A stretch of 64,000 bases of DNA from Acetobacteraceae bacterium (lineage in GTDB: Bacteria; Pseudomonadota; Alphaproteobacteria; Acetobacterales; Acetobacteraceae). The notes beneath the pieces were generated by a model. That model saw only the letters and a program-made list of their open reading frames with translations, searched no databases and was not told where the DNA came from. Every line of letters starts with the position of its first letter. The first letter of the stretch is position 1. The translations under genes and the position numbers were made by a program. The DNA is taken from contig DAIDKZ010000080.1 in the NCBI GenBank assembly GCA_027449745.1, positions 1 through 64,000 of the forward strand, written 5' to 3'. Positions 8,385-17,071 of the stretch are shown here, one piece after another.

Positions 8385-8921
8385 ATGGACCGAATGGACT
8401 CGTCACCTGTCGGGGATCCCGCGATCGCGGTGCGCACCGCGCGCGACGGCAGCCGGGCCTATCTCATCGGCCTGCCGCCGCAGGCGCTGCCGCGGGTAGC
8501 CCCGGGCGATCTCGCCGCGGCCTGGGACCTGGCGCGGACGGCCGCGCTTGGGGCGCGTGACGGCGTCGCGTGCGACCTGCGCTTCCTCGGCGCCGATGGC
8601 GCCACGACGGATCTCGTCCTGGCCGATCGGGACGCCCGTTGCTGGGCCGCCGCCGTCGACAGCGTCGCCGGCATGCACACGCGCTACGGGCTCGCGCTCA
8701 GCCTGCGCCTGCTGGCGCTGATCGATCTGCTGCGGCGCCACCGTTGGGCGGACGATCTGCTGGTGCTGGAGGCCGAGGGCGCGACCTTGCACGCGCGTCT
8801 GCTGGACGCCGCGGCAAACCTGCCCCTGGACGCAGCGGCGCGATTCGACGACACCGCTTTCCGCGCCCGCTGCCTGCCGAGCGGGCCGGCCGGCGAGGCG
8901 ATTTCTGGAGCCGCCCCATGA
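8385..8921 (+). CDS. Hypothetical protein, translationally coupled
   Basis: 178-residue protein that I do not recognise. It is Ala/Leu/Arg-rich, lacks a signal peptide or membrane segment, and has an amphipathic Leu-rich stretch in the middle (LALSLRLLALIDLLRRHRW) and no obvious catalytic motif. Support for it being real is its position: it starts 63 bases from the divergent amidase and its TGA overlaps the ATG of the next gene as ATGA. An alternative start is the ATG at 8394. Another reading is a non-coding leader with a fortuitous open frame, but the coupling makes a real gene more likely. Confidence 0.55.
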   Translation: MDRMDSSPVGDPAIAVRTARDGSRAYLIGLPPQALPRVAPGDLAAAWDLARTAALGARDGVACDLRFLGADGATTDLVLADRDARCWAAAVDSVAGMHTRYGLALSLRLLALIDLLRRHRWADDLLVLEAEGATLHARLLDAAANLPLDAAARFDDTAFRARCLPSGPAGEAISGAAP

Positions 8922-9271
8922 TCCGTCCCCTGCTTCTCCTTCTCGTGCTGGCGCCCGTGCTCGCCGCCGGCTGCGCGCGCCGCACCGCCAGCGATGCCGG
9001 CGGCGACGACCGCGCCCAGATCGAAGCCGATTGCGCCGCCCGCGCCGATACCATCGTCTCGCGGCAGAATCCGGCCAACATCTACGCCAACGACATGTTC
9101 GAGAACCGGACCAAGAACACGCCGCTCTCCTCGAACGGCATCGTCGCCGATCCGAGCCAGGGCCTGGCGCAGCGCTACGACCGTTCGCAGGCCTACAGCA
9201 ACTGCCTGATCGAGCACGGCATCACCCTCGTGCCGAACACCGGGCCGCAGGCCAGCCCGTCGAACCAGTGA
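8918..9271 (+). CDS. Small lipoprotein of unknown function
   Basis: 117-residue predicted lipoprotein. The N-terminus is MIRPLLLLLVLAPVLAAGC, with a classic lipobox LAAGC, so the mature protein would be lipid-anchored at Cys19. The mature part is polar, with CAARAD and SNCLIEHG giving two further cysteines, and a repeated Asn/Asp-rich central section (NPANIYANDMFENRT). I recognise no family. The start ATG overlaps the stop of the upstream unknown gene (ATGA), so the two are probably made together; RidA follows 34 bases after its stop. Confidence 0.7.
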   Translation: MIRPLLLLLVLAPVLAAGCARRTASDAGGDDRAQIEADCAARADTIVSRQNPANIYANDMFENRTKNTPLSSNGIVADPSQGLAQRYDRSQAYSNCLIEHGITLVPNTGPQASPSNQ

Positions 9272-9305
9272 CCAATTCACTCAGACCAGTCAGGAATTTT
9301 CCACG

Positions 9306-9656
9306 ATGAGCCGGATCATCCGCACCGAAGCCAACCGTATCCTGTCCCAGGCCGTCGAGTATCACGGCTTCGTCTTTCTCCAGGGCTGCGTGGCGAAGAC
9401 CCTGAGCAAGGACATCAAGGGCCAGACCGAGGAGGTGCTGGCGCAGATCGACCAGCTGCTGGAGACACACGGCACCGACAAGACGCGGCTCCTGTCGGCG
9501 CAGATCTGGCTCAAGGACATCCGCGACCGCGAGGCGATGAACGAAGTGTGGTCCGCCTGGCTGCCCAATGCCGGCGCCCCGGCGCGCGCCTGCGTCGAGG
9601 CCAACATGGCCGATCCGCGCGTGCTCGTGGAGATCATGATCACCGCCTGCAAATGA
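9306..9656 (+). CDS. RidA family protein (YjgF/YER057c/UK114)
   Basis: 116-residue single-domain RidA-type protein. It has the VEYHGFVFLQGCVAK opening strand, the internal LLETHGTDKTRLLSAQIWLKD helix-strand and the ARACVEANMADPRVLVEI ending; its Arg corresponds to the conserved arginine that holds the substrate carboxylate. Family members deaminate reactive enamine/imine intermediates such as 2-aminoacrylate, protecting PLP enzymes. It is transcribed with, or just after, the upstream unknown pair, and a strong GC hairpin follows. It is a RidA-superfamily subgroup (Rid2 or Rid7-like are possible), so I give no symbol. Confidence 0.88.
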   Translation: MSRIIRTEANRILSQAVEYHGFVFLQGCVAKTLSKDIKGQTEEVLAQIDQLLETHGTDKTRLLSAQIWLKDIRDREAMNEVWSAWLPNAGAPARACVEANMADPRVLVEIMITACK

Positions 9657-9665
9657 CGTTCCGCC

Positions 9666-9693
9666 GCCGACGCCCGGGCGCGAGGGCGTCGGC
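9666..9693 (+). terminator. GC-rich hairpin after RidA gene
   Basis: A perfect 10-bp stem, GCCGACGCCC against GGGCGTCGGC with an 8-base loop, begins 9 bases after the RidA stop. No T-run follows, so it may be a weak terminator or an mRNA 3' end stabiliser. Confidence 0.4.
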
Positions 9694-9737
9694 TGGCGCG
9701 GCGAACATTGCGAACGGCGGAGCGTGCTGGGCGGCGC

Positions 9738-9766
9738 TTGACTCGCCCTGCGGGTTTCGGGAGAGT
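9738..9766 (+). promoter_or_regulatory. Candidate promoter for acoABC-hyuAB
   Basis: TTGACT at 9738 has a good -35 match, with a 17-base spacer to GAGAGT at 9761, a poor -10. It lies in the 224-base gap before acoA, the only gap in this plus-strand run that is long enough. The weak -10 would suit an activator-dependent promoter, but this is inference. Confidence 0.25.
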
Positions 9767-9880
9767 TCGCCGCACGCGCCTGAACGCCTTGGTTGCGCGA
9801 GGCAAGCACGGCTCTGCCGGACCTTGCACTGACACGCCGCCACGCCGTCTCGGGGCAGCCAAGAATCAGGAGGACGTCCC

Positions 9881-10864
9881 ATGGCCATGAGCCGCGCTCT
9901 GCAGCTCAGTCGTGAAGATCTGCTGCGGGCCTATCGTCAGATGCGTACCATCCGCGAATTCGAGGAGCGGGTGCACGCCGAATTCGCCACCGGTGAAATT
10001 CCCGGCTTCGTGCATCTCTATGCCGGCGAGGAAGCGAGCGCCGTCGGGGTTTGCATGCACCTCACCGACAAGGACGCCATCGCCTCCACCCATCGCGGCC
10101 ACGGCCACTGCATCGCCAAGGGCTGCGACGTGCACGGCATGATGGCGGAAATCTATGGCCGCAAGAGCGGACTCTGCGCCGGCAAGGGCGGGTCGATGCA
10201 CATCGCCGATGTCTCCAAGGGCATGCTCGGCGCCAACGGCATCGTCGGCGGCGGCGCGCCGCTCGCGTGCGGCGCGGCCCTGGCGGCGAAGACGCTGAAG
10301 ACCGGCGGCGTCGCGGTCGCCTTCGGCGGCGACGGCGCCTCCAATCAGGGCACCACGGCGGAATCGATGAATCTGGCGACGGTGTGGAAGCTGCCGGTGA
10401 TTTTCGTCCTCGAGGACAATGGCTACGCGGAATCGACGGCCAGCGGCTGGTCGGTCGGCGGCGATGCGATCAAGCGCGCCGAGGGCTTCGGCATTCCCGG
10501 CGTGCGTGTCGACGGGCATGATTTCTTCGCCGTCCACGACGCCGCCGGCGAGGCGATCGAGCGGACGCGATCGGGCGGCGGACCGTCTTTCCTGCATCTC
10601 AAGCTCAACCGCTATTACGGGCACTTCGAGGGCGACGGCCAGGCCTATCGCCGCGATGGCGAGGTGGCCCGCCTGCGCGCCGAGATCGATACGCTCGACC
10701 GGTTCCGCCGCCGCGTGACGGAGGCCAAGCTGCTCGAGGAGAACGACCTCGCCGGCGTCGACCGGGAGGTGCTGGCCCTGATCGAGGACAGCGTGCGCAC
10801 CGCGAAATCCGCCGCGGCGCCGAAGTCCGCCGATCTGCTCACCGACGTCTATCTCAGCTACTGA
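9881..10864 (+). CDS. acoA: Acetoin/pyruvate dehydrogenase E1 alpha subunit
   Basis: 327-residue thiamine-diphosphate-dependent E1 alpha subunit. The TPP motif is clear: GGDGASNQG starting the motif and LEDN ending it about 26 residues later. THRGHGHCIAKG and GKGGSMHIAD are also family hallmarks. It should decarboxylate a 2-keto acid or split acetoin, passing the C2 unit to a lipoyl domain, together with the beta subunit encoded 19 bases downstream. The third gene, with a lipoyl domain fused to an alpha/beta hydrolase, points to acetoin dehydrogenase rather than pyruvate dehydrogenase. AATCAGGAGGACGTCCC precedes the ATG, giving a strong ribosome site. Confidence 0.85.
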   Translation: MAMSRALQLSREDLLRAYRQMRTIREFEERVHAEFATGEIPGFVHLYAGEEASAVGVCMHLTDKDAIASTHRGHGHCIAKGCDVHGMMAEIYGRKSGLCAGKGGSMHIADVSKGMLGANGIVGGGAPLACGAALAAKTLKTGGVAVAFGGDGASNQGTTAESMNLATVWKLPVIFVLEDNGYAESTASGWSVGGDAIKRAEGFGIPGVRVDGHDFFAVHDAAGEAIERTRSGGGPSFLHLKLNRYYGHFEGDGQAYRRDGEVARLRAEIDTLDRFRRRVTEAKLLEENDLAGVDREVLALIEDSVRTAKSAAAPKSADLLTDVYLSY

Positions 10865-10883
10865 CGCGCGAGGGAGGCAAGCC

Positions 10884-11912
10884 ATGTCGAAGAAATCCTT
10901 CCGCCAGGCCATCAACGAGGCGCTCGCTCAGGAGATGGAGCGCGACCCGCGCGTCGTGATCATGGGCGAGGACATCGCCGGCGGTCTCGGCGCGCCGGGC
11001 GAGGACGATGCCTGGGGCGGCGTGCTCGGCGTCACCAAGGGGCTGATGGGCAAGTTCGGCCGCGAGCGCGTGCTCGACACGCCGATCACCGAGAGCGGCT
11101 TCATCGGCGCCGCGGCGGGCGCGGCGCTGCGCGGGCTGCGCCCGGTGGCCGAGCTGATGTTCGTCGATTTCATGGGCGTCTGCTTCGACCAGATTTTCAA
11201 TCAGGCGGCGAAGTTCCGCTACATGTTCGGCGGCAAGGCGACGACGCCGCTGGTCATCCGCACCATGTTCGGTGCCGGGTTCCGTGCCGCCAGCCAGCAC
11301 TCCCAGTGCCTCTACCCGATCTTCACCCATATCCCCGGGCTGAAGGTGGTGATCCCGTCCTCGCCCTATGAAGCGAAGGGCCTGCTGATCCAGGCGATCC
11401 GCGACGACGATCCGGTGGTCTTCTTCGAGCACAAGGTGATGTACGACGTCGAGGAGGAGGTGCCGGACGAACCCTACGCCATCCCGTTCGGCGAGGCGCG
11501 CTTCGTGCGCGAGGGCGACGACGTCACCATCGTCGCCTTCGGGCGCATGGTGTCGCTGGCGAGCCAGGCGGCCGAGGCGCTGGCGAAGGAGGGTGTCTCC
11601 TGCAGCGTGATCGACCCGCGCACCACCTCGCCGCTCGATCTGCCGACCATTCTGGAGAGCGTGCGCGAGACCGGGCGGCTGGTGCTGGTGGACGAGGCCT
11701 CGCCGCGCTGCAACCTCGCCACCGACATTTCCGCCCAGGTGGCCGAGCAGGCCTTCGACGCGCTGAAGGCACCGATCCGCATGGTCTCGCCGCCGCACAC
11801 GCCGGTCCCGTTCGCGCCGGCGCTGGAGGACGAGTTCGTGCCGAACGCCGAGAAGATCGCCGCGGCGGTCCGCTCGACCATGCGCGCGCCCTCGAAGCAG
11901 GCGGCCGAATAA
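10884..11912 (+). CDS. acoB: Acetoin/pyruvate dehydrogenase E1 beta subunit
   Basis: 342-residue transketolase-type E1 beta subunit that pairs with AcoA. Visible signatures are MGEDIAGGLG, DTPITESGFIGAAAGAA, MFVDFMG and the C-terminal transketolase domain (VTIVAFGRMVSLA, VIDPRTTSPLD). It completes the thiamine active site and binds the E2-like subunit. It lies 19 bases after acoA with GAGGGAGGC as ribosome site. Its TAA overlaps the ATG of acoC (TAATG), so the three subunits are tightly coupled. Confidence 0.88.
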   Translation: MSKKSFRQAINEALAQEMERDPRVVIMGEDIAGGLGAPGEDDAWGGVLGVTKGLMGKFGRERVLDTPITESGFIGAAAGAALRGLRPVAELMFVDFMGVCFDQIFNQAAKFRYMFGGKATTPLVIRTMFGAGFRAASQHSQCLYPIFTHIPGLKVVIPSSPYEAKGLLIQAIRDDDPVVFFEHKVMYDVEEEVPDEPYAIPFGEARFVREGDDVTIVAFGRMVSLASQAAEALAKEGVSCSVIDPRTTSPLDLPTILESVRETGRLVLVDEASPRCNLATDISAQVAEQAFDALKAPIRMVSPPHTPVPFAPALEDEFVPNAEKIAAAVRSTMRAPSKQAAE

Positions 11913-13036
11913 TGGCCGCCATCCTGCCGCTGACCATGCCCAAGTTCGGCCTGGCGATGACCGAGGGCATGGTCGCCGCCTGGCAGAAGCAGCCAGGCGA
12001 GTCCATCCGGCAGGGAGAGGAAATCGCGGATATCGAAACCTCGAAAATCACCAGCGCCTATGAATCGCCGGTCAGCGGCAAGCTGCGCCGCCAGGTGCTG
12101 GAGGCCGGAGTGATGGCCCCGGTCGGGGCGCTGATCGGCGTCGTCGCCGACGACGACGTGCCGGAGGCGGACGTCGACGCGTTCGTCGCCGATTTCCAGT
12201 CCCGCTTCGCCGCCAGCCAGGCCGAGGCTGGCGCCGCCGCAGCGGGGCCGGAGCGGGTGCAGACGGCGCAGGGCACGGCGCAGTTCCTGGTGGCGGGCCC
12301 GGCCGAGGCGCCGGTGATCCTGTTCATTCACGGCTTCGGCGGCGACCTCAACAACTGGATGTTCCTCCAGCCGGCGCTGGCCGAGACTTTCCGCACCATC
12401 GCGCTGGACCTGCCCGGCCATGGCGGGTCGACCAAGCAGGTGCCGGCGCCGGACGCGGCCGGGCTCGCCGGCTTCGTCCTCGCCACCATGGACGCGCTCG
12501 GGATTTCCGCCGCCCATCTCGTCGGCCACTCCATGGGCGGCGCCGTGGCGCTGGCGATGGCGGCGGCGAGCGGCGAGCGGGTGCTGAGCCTGAGCCTGAT
12601 CTCGCCCGCCGGGCTCGGTCCGGAGATCAATCGCGGCTATATCGAGGGCTTCATTGAGGCCCGTCGTGGCAAGCACCTCACGCCGCTGCTGCAGTCCCTG
12701 TTCGCGGACCCGACGCTGGTCGGCCAGGACATGGTCGAAACGGTCCTGCGCTACAAGCGCCTCGACGGCGTCGAGGCGGCGCTGCGGGCGATCGCCGCGG
12801 CGCAGTTCCCCGAGGGGCGCCAGGCAACATCGTTGCGTGCCGTGCTGGCCGAGCCGCGAACCCCGGCGCAGGTGATCTGGGGCCGGCGGGACGCCATCAT
12901 TCCCGCGGCGCACGCAGAGAATCTGCCGGCCCATGTGCGAGTGACGCTGTTCGACGAGGCGGGGCACATGGCGCAGATGGAGCGCCCGGCGGACACGGCC
13001 GAGCGCATCGCCTCGCTCGCCGGTGGCGGCATCTGA
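11912..13036 (+). CDS. acoC: Lipoyl-domain/alpha-beta hydrolase fusion (AcoC type)
   Basis: 374-residue fusion. Residues 1-80 form a lipoyl domain with the lipoylated Lys in DIETSKITSAYESP. After an Ala-rich linker, residues about 110-374 are an alpha/beta hydrolase with the nucleophile elbow GHSMGGA and the catalytic His in DEAGHMAQME. This is the architecture and length of AcoC of acetoin dehydrogenase systems, usually labelled dihydrolipoamide acetyltransferase although no classical E2 acyltransferase domain (HxxxDG) is present. No E3 dihydrolipoyl dehydrogenase, acoX or acoR gene lies nearby, so E3 must be shared from elsewhere. The following hyuA starts 20 bases on. Confidence 0.85.
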   Translation: MAAILPLTMPKFGLAMTEGMVAAWQKQPGESIRQGEEIADIETSKITSAYESPVSGKLRRQVLEAGVMAPVGALIGVVADDDVPEADVDAFVADFQSRFAASQAEAGAAAAGPERVQTAQGTAQFLVAGPAEAPVILFIHGFGGDLNNWMFLQPALAETFRTIALDLPGHGGSTKQVPAPDAAGLAGFVLATMDALGISAAHLVGHSMGGAVALAMAAASGERVLSLSLISPAGLGPEINRGYIEGFIEARRGKHLTPLLQSLFADPTLVGQDMVETVLRYKRLDGVEAALRAIAAAQFPEGRQATSLRAVLAEPRTPAQVIWGRRDAIIPAAHAENLPAHVRVTLFDEAGHMAQMERPADTAERIASLAGGGI

Positions 13037-13055
13037 GCGGAGCCACCCTCCGGAC

Positions 13056-15131
13056 ATGACCGGCCCGGCCCGGCTGGCGATCGATATCGGCGGCACCTTC
13101 ACCGATCTCGCCCTGGAGGTCGGCGGCCAGCTCGTCACCGCCAAGGTGCTGACGACGCCGGCCGAACCCGAGCGCGGCGTGCTGGCGGGCGTGCACCGCA
13201 TCCTCGCCGAGGCCGCGCTGGCACCGGCGGCGATCGGGCTCGTCATCCACGGCACCACCCTGGCGACCAACGCCATCATCGAGCGCAAGGGCGCGCGCAC
13301 GGCGCTGCTGACCACGGAGGGGTTCCGCGACGTGCTGGCGATCGGCAACGAGAGCCGCTACGACCAGTACGACCTCAACATCGCGCTGCCCGAGCCGCTG
13401 GTGCCTCGGCACCTGCGCTACACCGTGCCGGAACGGCTGGATCGCACCGGACGGGTGCTGCGCCCGCTCGACGAGGACGCCGTGGCGGCGCTGGCACCCC
13501 GGCTCGCCGAGGACGGCGTCGAGAGTCTCGCCATCGGTTTCCTGCACAGCTTCGTCAACCCGGCCCACGAACAGCGGGCGCGGGCCATCCTCGCCCCGCT
13601 GCTGCCGGGCGTGCCGATCTCCCTCTCGGCGGAGGTCTCGCCGGAGATGCGGGAGTGGGAGCGATTCTCCACCGCCGCCGCCAACGCCTATATCCAGCCG
13701 CTCATGGCGCGCTATCTGGCCCTTCTGGCCGAGGCGCTAAGCCGGCTCGGGGTTGGCGCGCCGCTGTTCCTGATGCTTTCGGGGGGCGGGCTGACGGGAC
13801 TGGAGACCGCGCTGCGCTTCCCGGTACGGCTGGTGGAGAGCGGGCCCGCCGGCGGCGCGATCTTCGCCGCGGATCTCGCCGCCGCTGCCGGGCTCGCCCG
13901 CGTGCTCTCCTTCGACATGGGCGGGACGACGGCGAAAATCTGCCTGATCGACGCGGCCCGCCCGAAGACCGCGCGCAGCTTCGAGGTGGCGCGGATCGGG
14001 CGGTTCAAGAAGGGTTCGGGGCTGCCGCTGCGCATCCCGGTGATCGAGATGGTCGAGATCGGCGCCGGCGGCGGCAGCCTGGCGCGGGTGGACGGGCTCG
14101 GCCGCATCGCCGTCGGCCCGGAAAGCGCCGGGGCGGATCCTGGCCCGGCCTGCTACGGCCGGGGCGGCACGCGGCCGACGGTGACCGACGCCAATCTCGC
14201 GCTCGGTCGGTACGATCCGGACCGCTTCGCCGATGGCCGGCTGGTCCTGGACACGGCGGCGGCCGAGCGCGCCCTGGCGCCGATCGGCGCGGCCCTCGGG
14301 CTCGATGCGGCGATGGCCGCGCTCGGCGTCGTCGAGATGGTGGACGAGACCATGGCCAACGCCGCGCGCGTCCATGCCGCGGAGAGCGGCGCGACCCTCG
14401 CCGGGCGGACGCTGATCGCCTTCGGCGGCGGTGGGCCGGTGCATGCCTGCCGCCTGGCCGAGCGACTGGGCATTGACCGCATCCGCATTCCCGCAGGCGC
14501 CGGGGTCGGCAGCGCCATCGGCTTCCTGCGCGCGCCCGTCGCCTACGAGGTGGTGCGTAGCCTGTATCAGCGTCTCACCCGGTTCGACCACGAGGCGGTG
14601 AATGGGCTGTTCGCGGAGATGGCCCGCGAGGCGGGCGGCATCGTCGCCGCGGCGGCGCCGGGCGCGGCGGCGCGCGAAAGCCGGATCGCCTATATGCGCT
14701 ATGTCGGTCAGGGCCACGAGATCCCCGTGAAGCTGCCAGAGCGGGCACTGACCGCGGCGGACGCCGACCTGATTCGTACCGCCTACGACGCGCAATACGC
14801 CGCCTTCTACGACCGCCCCGTGCCGGGCTCGGACATCGAAGTGCTGAGCTTCGCGCTCACCCTGGCCGTCCCCGCCCCGCCGGCCACGCCAGCGCCGCCG
14901 GATCCACCGGCCTTCGCGGTGGAGGCGTCCGCCCGGCGCCTGGTGCGGGCGACGGAGACCGGGCGGCTCCATGACTGGGCAGTCCATGACCGCGCGGCCC
15001 TGCCGCCGGGCGCGCATCTGTCCGGCCCGGCCATCATCACCGAGGCGGCGACCTCGACCCTCGTCGGCCCCGCCTGGCGGGCGCGGATCGGCGCCGCGGG
15101 CGCGATCGAGCTGTGGCGGGAGCTTCCATGA
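13056..15131 (+). CDS. hyuA: Hydantoinase/oxoprolinase family protein, A subunit
   Basis: 691-residue ATP-grasping HyuA-type subunit with the actin-like ATPase signatures DIGGTFTDLA at the N-terminus and SFDMGGTTAKICLID near residue 290, plus ESGPAGG and AIGFLRAPVAYE further on. Such proteins hydrolyse N-methylhydantoin, 5-oxoproline or, as acetone/acetophenone carboxylase subunits, carboxylate ketones with ATP. I start at the ATG at 13056 because an upstream GTG (13023) overlaps acoC and encodes an unlikely polar lead. Its stop overlaps the hyuB start (ATGA). Next to acoABC, a C2/C4 ketone role such as acetone or acetoin metabolism is possible but unproved. Confidence 0.87.
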   Translation: MTGPARLAIDIGGTFTDLALEVGGQLVTAKVLTTPAEPERGVLAGVHRILAEAALAPAAIGLVIHGTTLATNAIIERKGARTALLTTEGFRDVLAIGNESRYDQYDLNIALPEPLVPRHLRYTVPERLDRTGRVLRPLDEDAVAALAPRLAEDGVESLAIGFLHSFVNPAHEQRARAILAPLLPGVPISLSAEVSPEMREWERFSTAAANAYIQPLMARYLALLAEALSRLGVGAPLFLMLSGGGLTGLETALRFPVRLVESGPAGGAIFAADLAAAAGLARVLSFDMGGTTAKICLIDAARPKTARSFEVARIGRFKKGSGLPLRIPVIEMVEIGAGGGSLARVDGLGRIAVGPESAGADPGPACYGRGGTRPTVTDANLALGRYDPDRFADGRLVLDTAAAERALAPIGAALGLDAAMAALGVVEMVDETMANAARVHAAESGATLAGRTLIAFGGGGPVHACRLAERLGIDRIRIPAGAGVGSAIGFLRAPVAYEVVRSLYQRLTRFDHEAVNGLFAEMAREAGGIVAAAAPGAAARESRIAYMRYVGQGHEIPVKLPERALTAADADLIRTAYDAQYAAFYDRPVPGSDIEVLSFALTLAVPAPPATPAPPDPPAFAVEASARRLVRATETGRLHDWAVHDRAALPPGAHLSGPAIITEAATSTLVGPAWRARIGAAGAIELWRELP

Positions 15132-16894
15132 CGGTCCCGGACGCACTGACCCGCATCCGTCTGCAGGTAATGTGGACACGGCTCATCGCCGTGGTCGAAG
15201 AGCAGGCGCAGACCATGATCCGGACCGCCTTCTCCACCACCGTGCGCGAGGCGGGAGATCTTTCGGCGGGGATTTTCGACCTCGAGGGCCGGATGCTGGC
15301 CCAGGCCGTGACCGGCACGCCTGGGCATGTGAATTCGATGTCCGAGAGCGTCGGCCATTTTCTCCGCCAATACCCCGCCGCCGCCATGCGGCCGGGCGAT
15401 CACTTCATCACCAACGACCCGTGGATCGGCACCGGGCATCTGCATGACCTGACGGTGGTGACCCCCGCGTTCCATGATGGCCGGCTGGTGGCGCTGTTCG
15501 CCAACACCGCGCATGTCATCGATATCGGCGGGCTCGGCATGGGGCCGGAGGGACGCTCGGTCTTCGAGGAAGGGCTCACCATCCCGATTCTGCGCTGCTT
15601 CGAGCAGGGGCGGCGGAACGAGACCTTCTTCGCCTTCCTGCGCGCCGGTTCCCGCCTGCCGGTGGAACTGGAGGGCGATGTCTATTCGCTGTGCGCCTGC
15701 AACGAGGCCGGGGCGCGGCGTCTTTCCGAGATGTTGGCCGAATTCGCCATCGACAGCCTTGTGCCGCTGGCCGAGTTCATTTTCGAGAACTCGCGCAGCG
15801 CCACCCTGGCGGCCATCGCCGCCCTGCCGCCGGGCCGCGTCACCGCCGAGATCCGGGCCGACGGCTACGAGGCGCCGGTGACGCTGTGCGCGGCGATGAC
15901 CATCGGCGCCGGCGCGATCGAGGTCGATTTCGCCGGCACCTCGCCGGTCTCGGCGCGGGGGATCAACGTCCCGCCGGCCTATTGCCGCGCCTATGCCAGC
16001 TTCGGCATCAAGGTGGTGGTGGCCCCCGAGGTGCCCAACAACTGGGCCAGCCTGCAGCCGTTCCAGATGCGCATCCCGGAAGGATGCATCCTCAACGCGC
16101 CGCGGCCATGGCCGGTCTCGTTGCGGCACGTGATCGGGCAGCTGCTGCCGGACCTCATGATGGGCTGTCTGTTCCAGGTGGTGCCGGAGCGGGTGGCGGC
16201 CGAGGGCTCCTCCTGCCTGTGGAACCCGCCGTTGCGCGGGGGCGGTGCGGTGTCCGGGCCGGCCATGGGGAACCGGCGGGTGATCGAGGATTTCGAGGTC
16301 ATCACGTTCAACTCGGGCGGCACGGGGGCGCGGGCGGACCGCGACGGGCTGGACGCCACCGCCTTTCCCTCCGGTGTCCGGGCCATGGCGGTGGAGGCGA
16401 CGGAGAATGTCGGCCCCGTCCTGTTCTGGCGCAAGGAGTTCCGGCCCGACAGCGGCGGCGCCGGGCGGACGCGCGGCGGCGTCGGGCAGGTCATGGAGAT
16501 CGGCACGCTGGGCGACCTCGAATTCGCCTGCAATGCCGTGTTCGACCGGGTGCAGCACCCGCCGCTGGGCCGCGCCGGCGGGCTCGCGGGGGCGCCGGGC
16601 GTGGTGCGGACGCGCAACGGGCAGAGTTTGCGGCCGAAAGGATTCCAGATCATCGCCGACGGCGACCGGCTGGTGCTGGAGCTGCCCGGCGGCGGCGGCA
16701 TGGGCGACCCGCTGGAACGCCCGCCGGCGCTGGTCGCGCGGGACGTGCGCGACGGGCTGGTCTCGCCCGAGGCGGCGGAGCGTCTCTACGCGGTGGCAGT
16801 GACCGCGGCGGGAACGCTGGACGAGGCCGCCACGGCGCGGTTGCGGGCCGCCCGGCGCGGGGGTCGAAGCGTCGATCGACCCAGGGGCGATTAA
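15128..16894 (+). CDS. hyuB: Hydantoinase B/oxoprolinase family protein
   Basis: 588-residue HyuB-type subunit. It has FSTTVREAGDLSAGIFD, a HFITNDPWIGTGHLHD metal-binding region and late Gly-rich loops (ELPGGGGMGDPLERP) typical of hydantoinase B. Together with HyuA it would form the ATP-dependent cyclic amide hydrolase or carboxylase. The start ATG at 15128 overlaps the hyuA stop and has GGGAGCTTCC upstream. It ends the run of closely spaced plus-strand genes from 9881; 177 bases separate it from the RND gene. Confidence 0.88.
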   Translation: MTVPDALTRIRLQVMWTRLIAVVEEQAQTMIRTAFSTTVREAGDLSAGIFDLEGRMLAQAVTGTPGHVNSMSESVGHFLRQYPAAAMRPGDHFITNDPWIGTGHLHDLTVVTPAFHDGRLVALFANTAHVIDIGGLGMGPEGRSVFEEGLTIPILRCFEQGRRNETFFAFLRAGSRLPVELEGDVYSLCACNEAGARRLSEMLAEFAIDSLVPLAEFIFENSRSATLAAIAALPPGRVTAEIRADGYEAPVTLCAAMTIGAGAIEVDFAGTSPVSARGINVPPAYCRAYASFGIKVVVAPEVPNNWASLQPFQMRIPEGCILNAPRPWPVSLRHVIGQLLPDLMMGCLFQVVPERVAAEGSSCLWNPPLRGGGAVSGPAMGNRRVIEDFEVITFNSGGTGARADRDGLDATAFPSGVRAMAVEATENVGPVLFWRKEFRPDSGGAGRTRGGVGQVMEIGTLGDLEFACNAVFDRVQHPPLGRAGGLAGAPGVVRTRNGQSLRPKGFQIIADGDRLVLELPGGGGMGDPLERPPALVARDVRDGLVSPEAAERLYAVAVTAAGTLDEAATARLRAARRGGRSVDRPRGD

Positions 16895-17071
16895 AGCAAA
16901 ACATACTTCGCGGCGGTGGCCGGCTTGCGCTAGATGCTGTCGCCGTGAAGCACCCGCGGGATCGGCGGGCGCAGCCGCATGGTGCGCCCCGGGCACTGGC
17001 GGGTCGGATCATACCAACGCCACGGCGCCCAGGGCGACGGCGCCGCGGCCGAGCGAGGCAGGTCAAACCGC

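Noticed and set aside
13023-13055. Longer N-terminus for HyuA from a GTG
   Set aside because: The extra residues overlap acoC, are polar and do not match family starts, which begin a few residues before the DIGGT motif.
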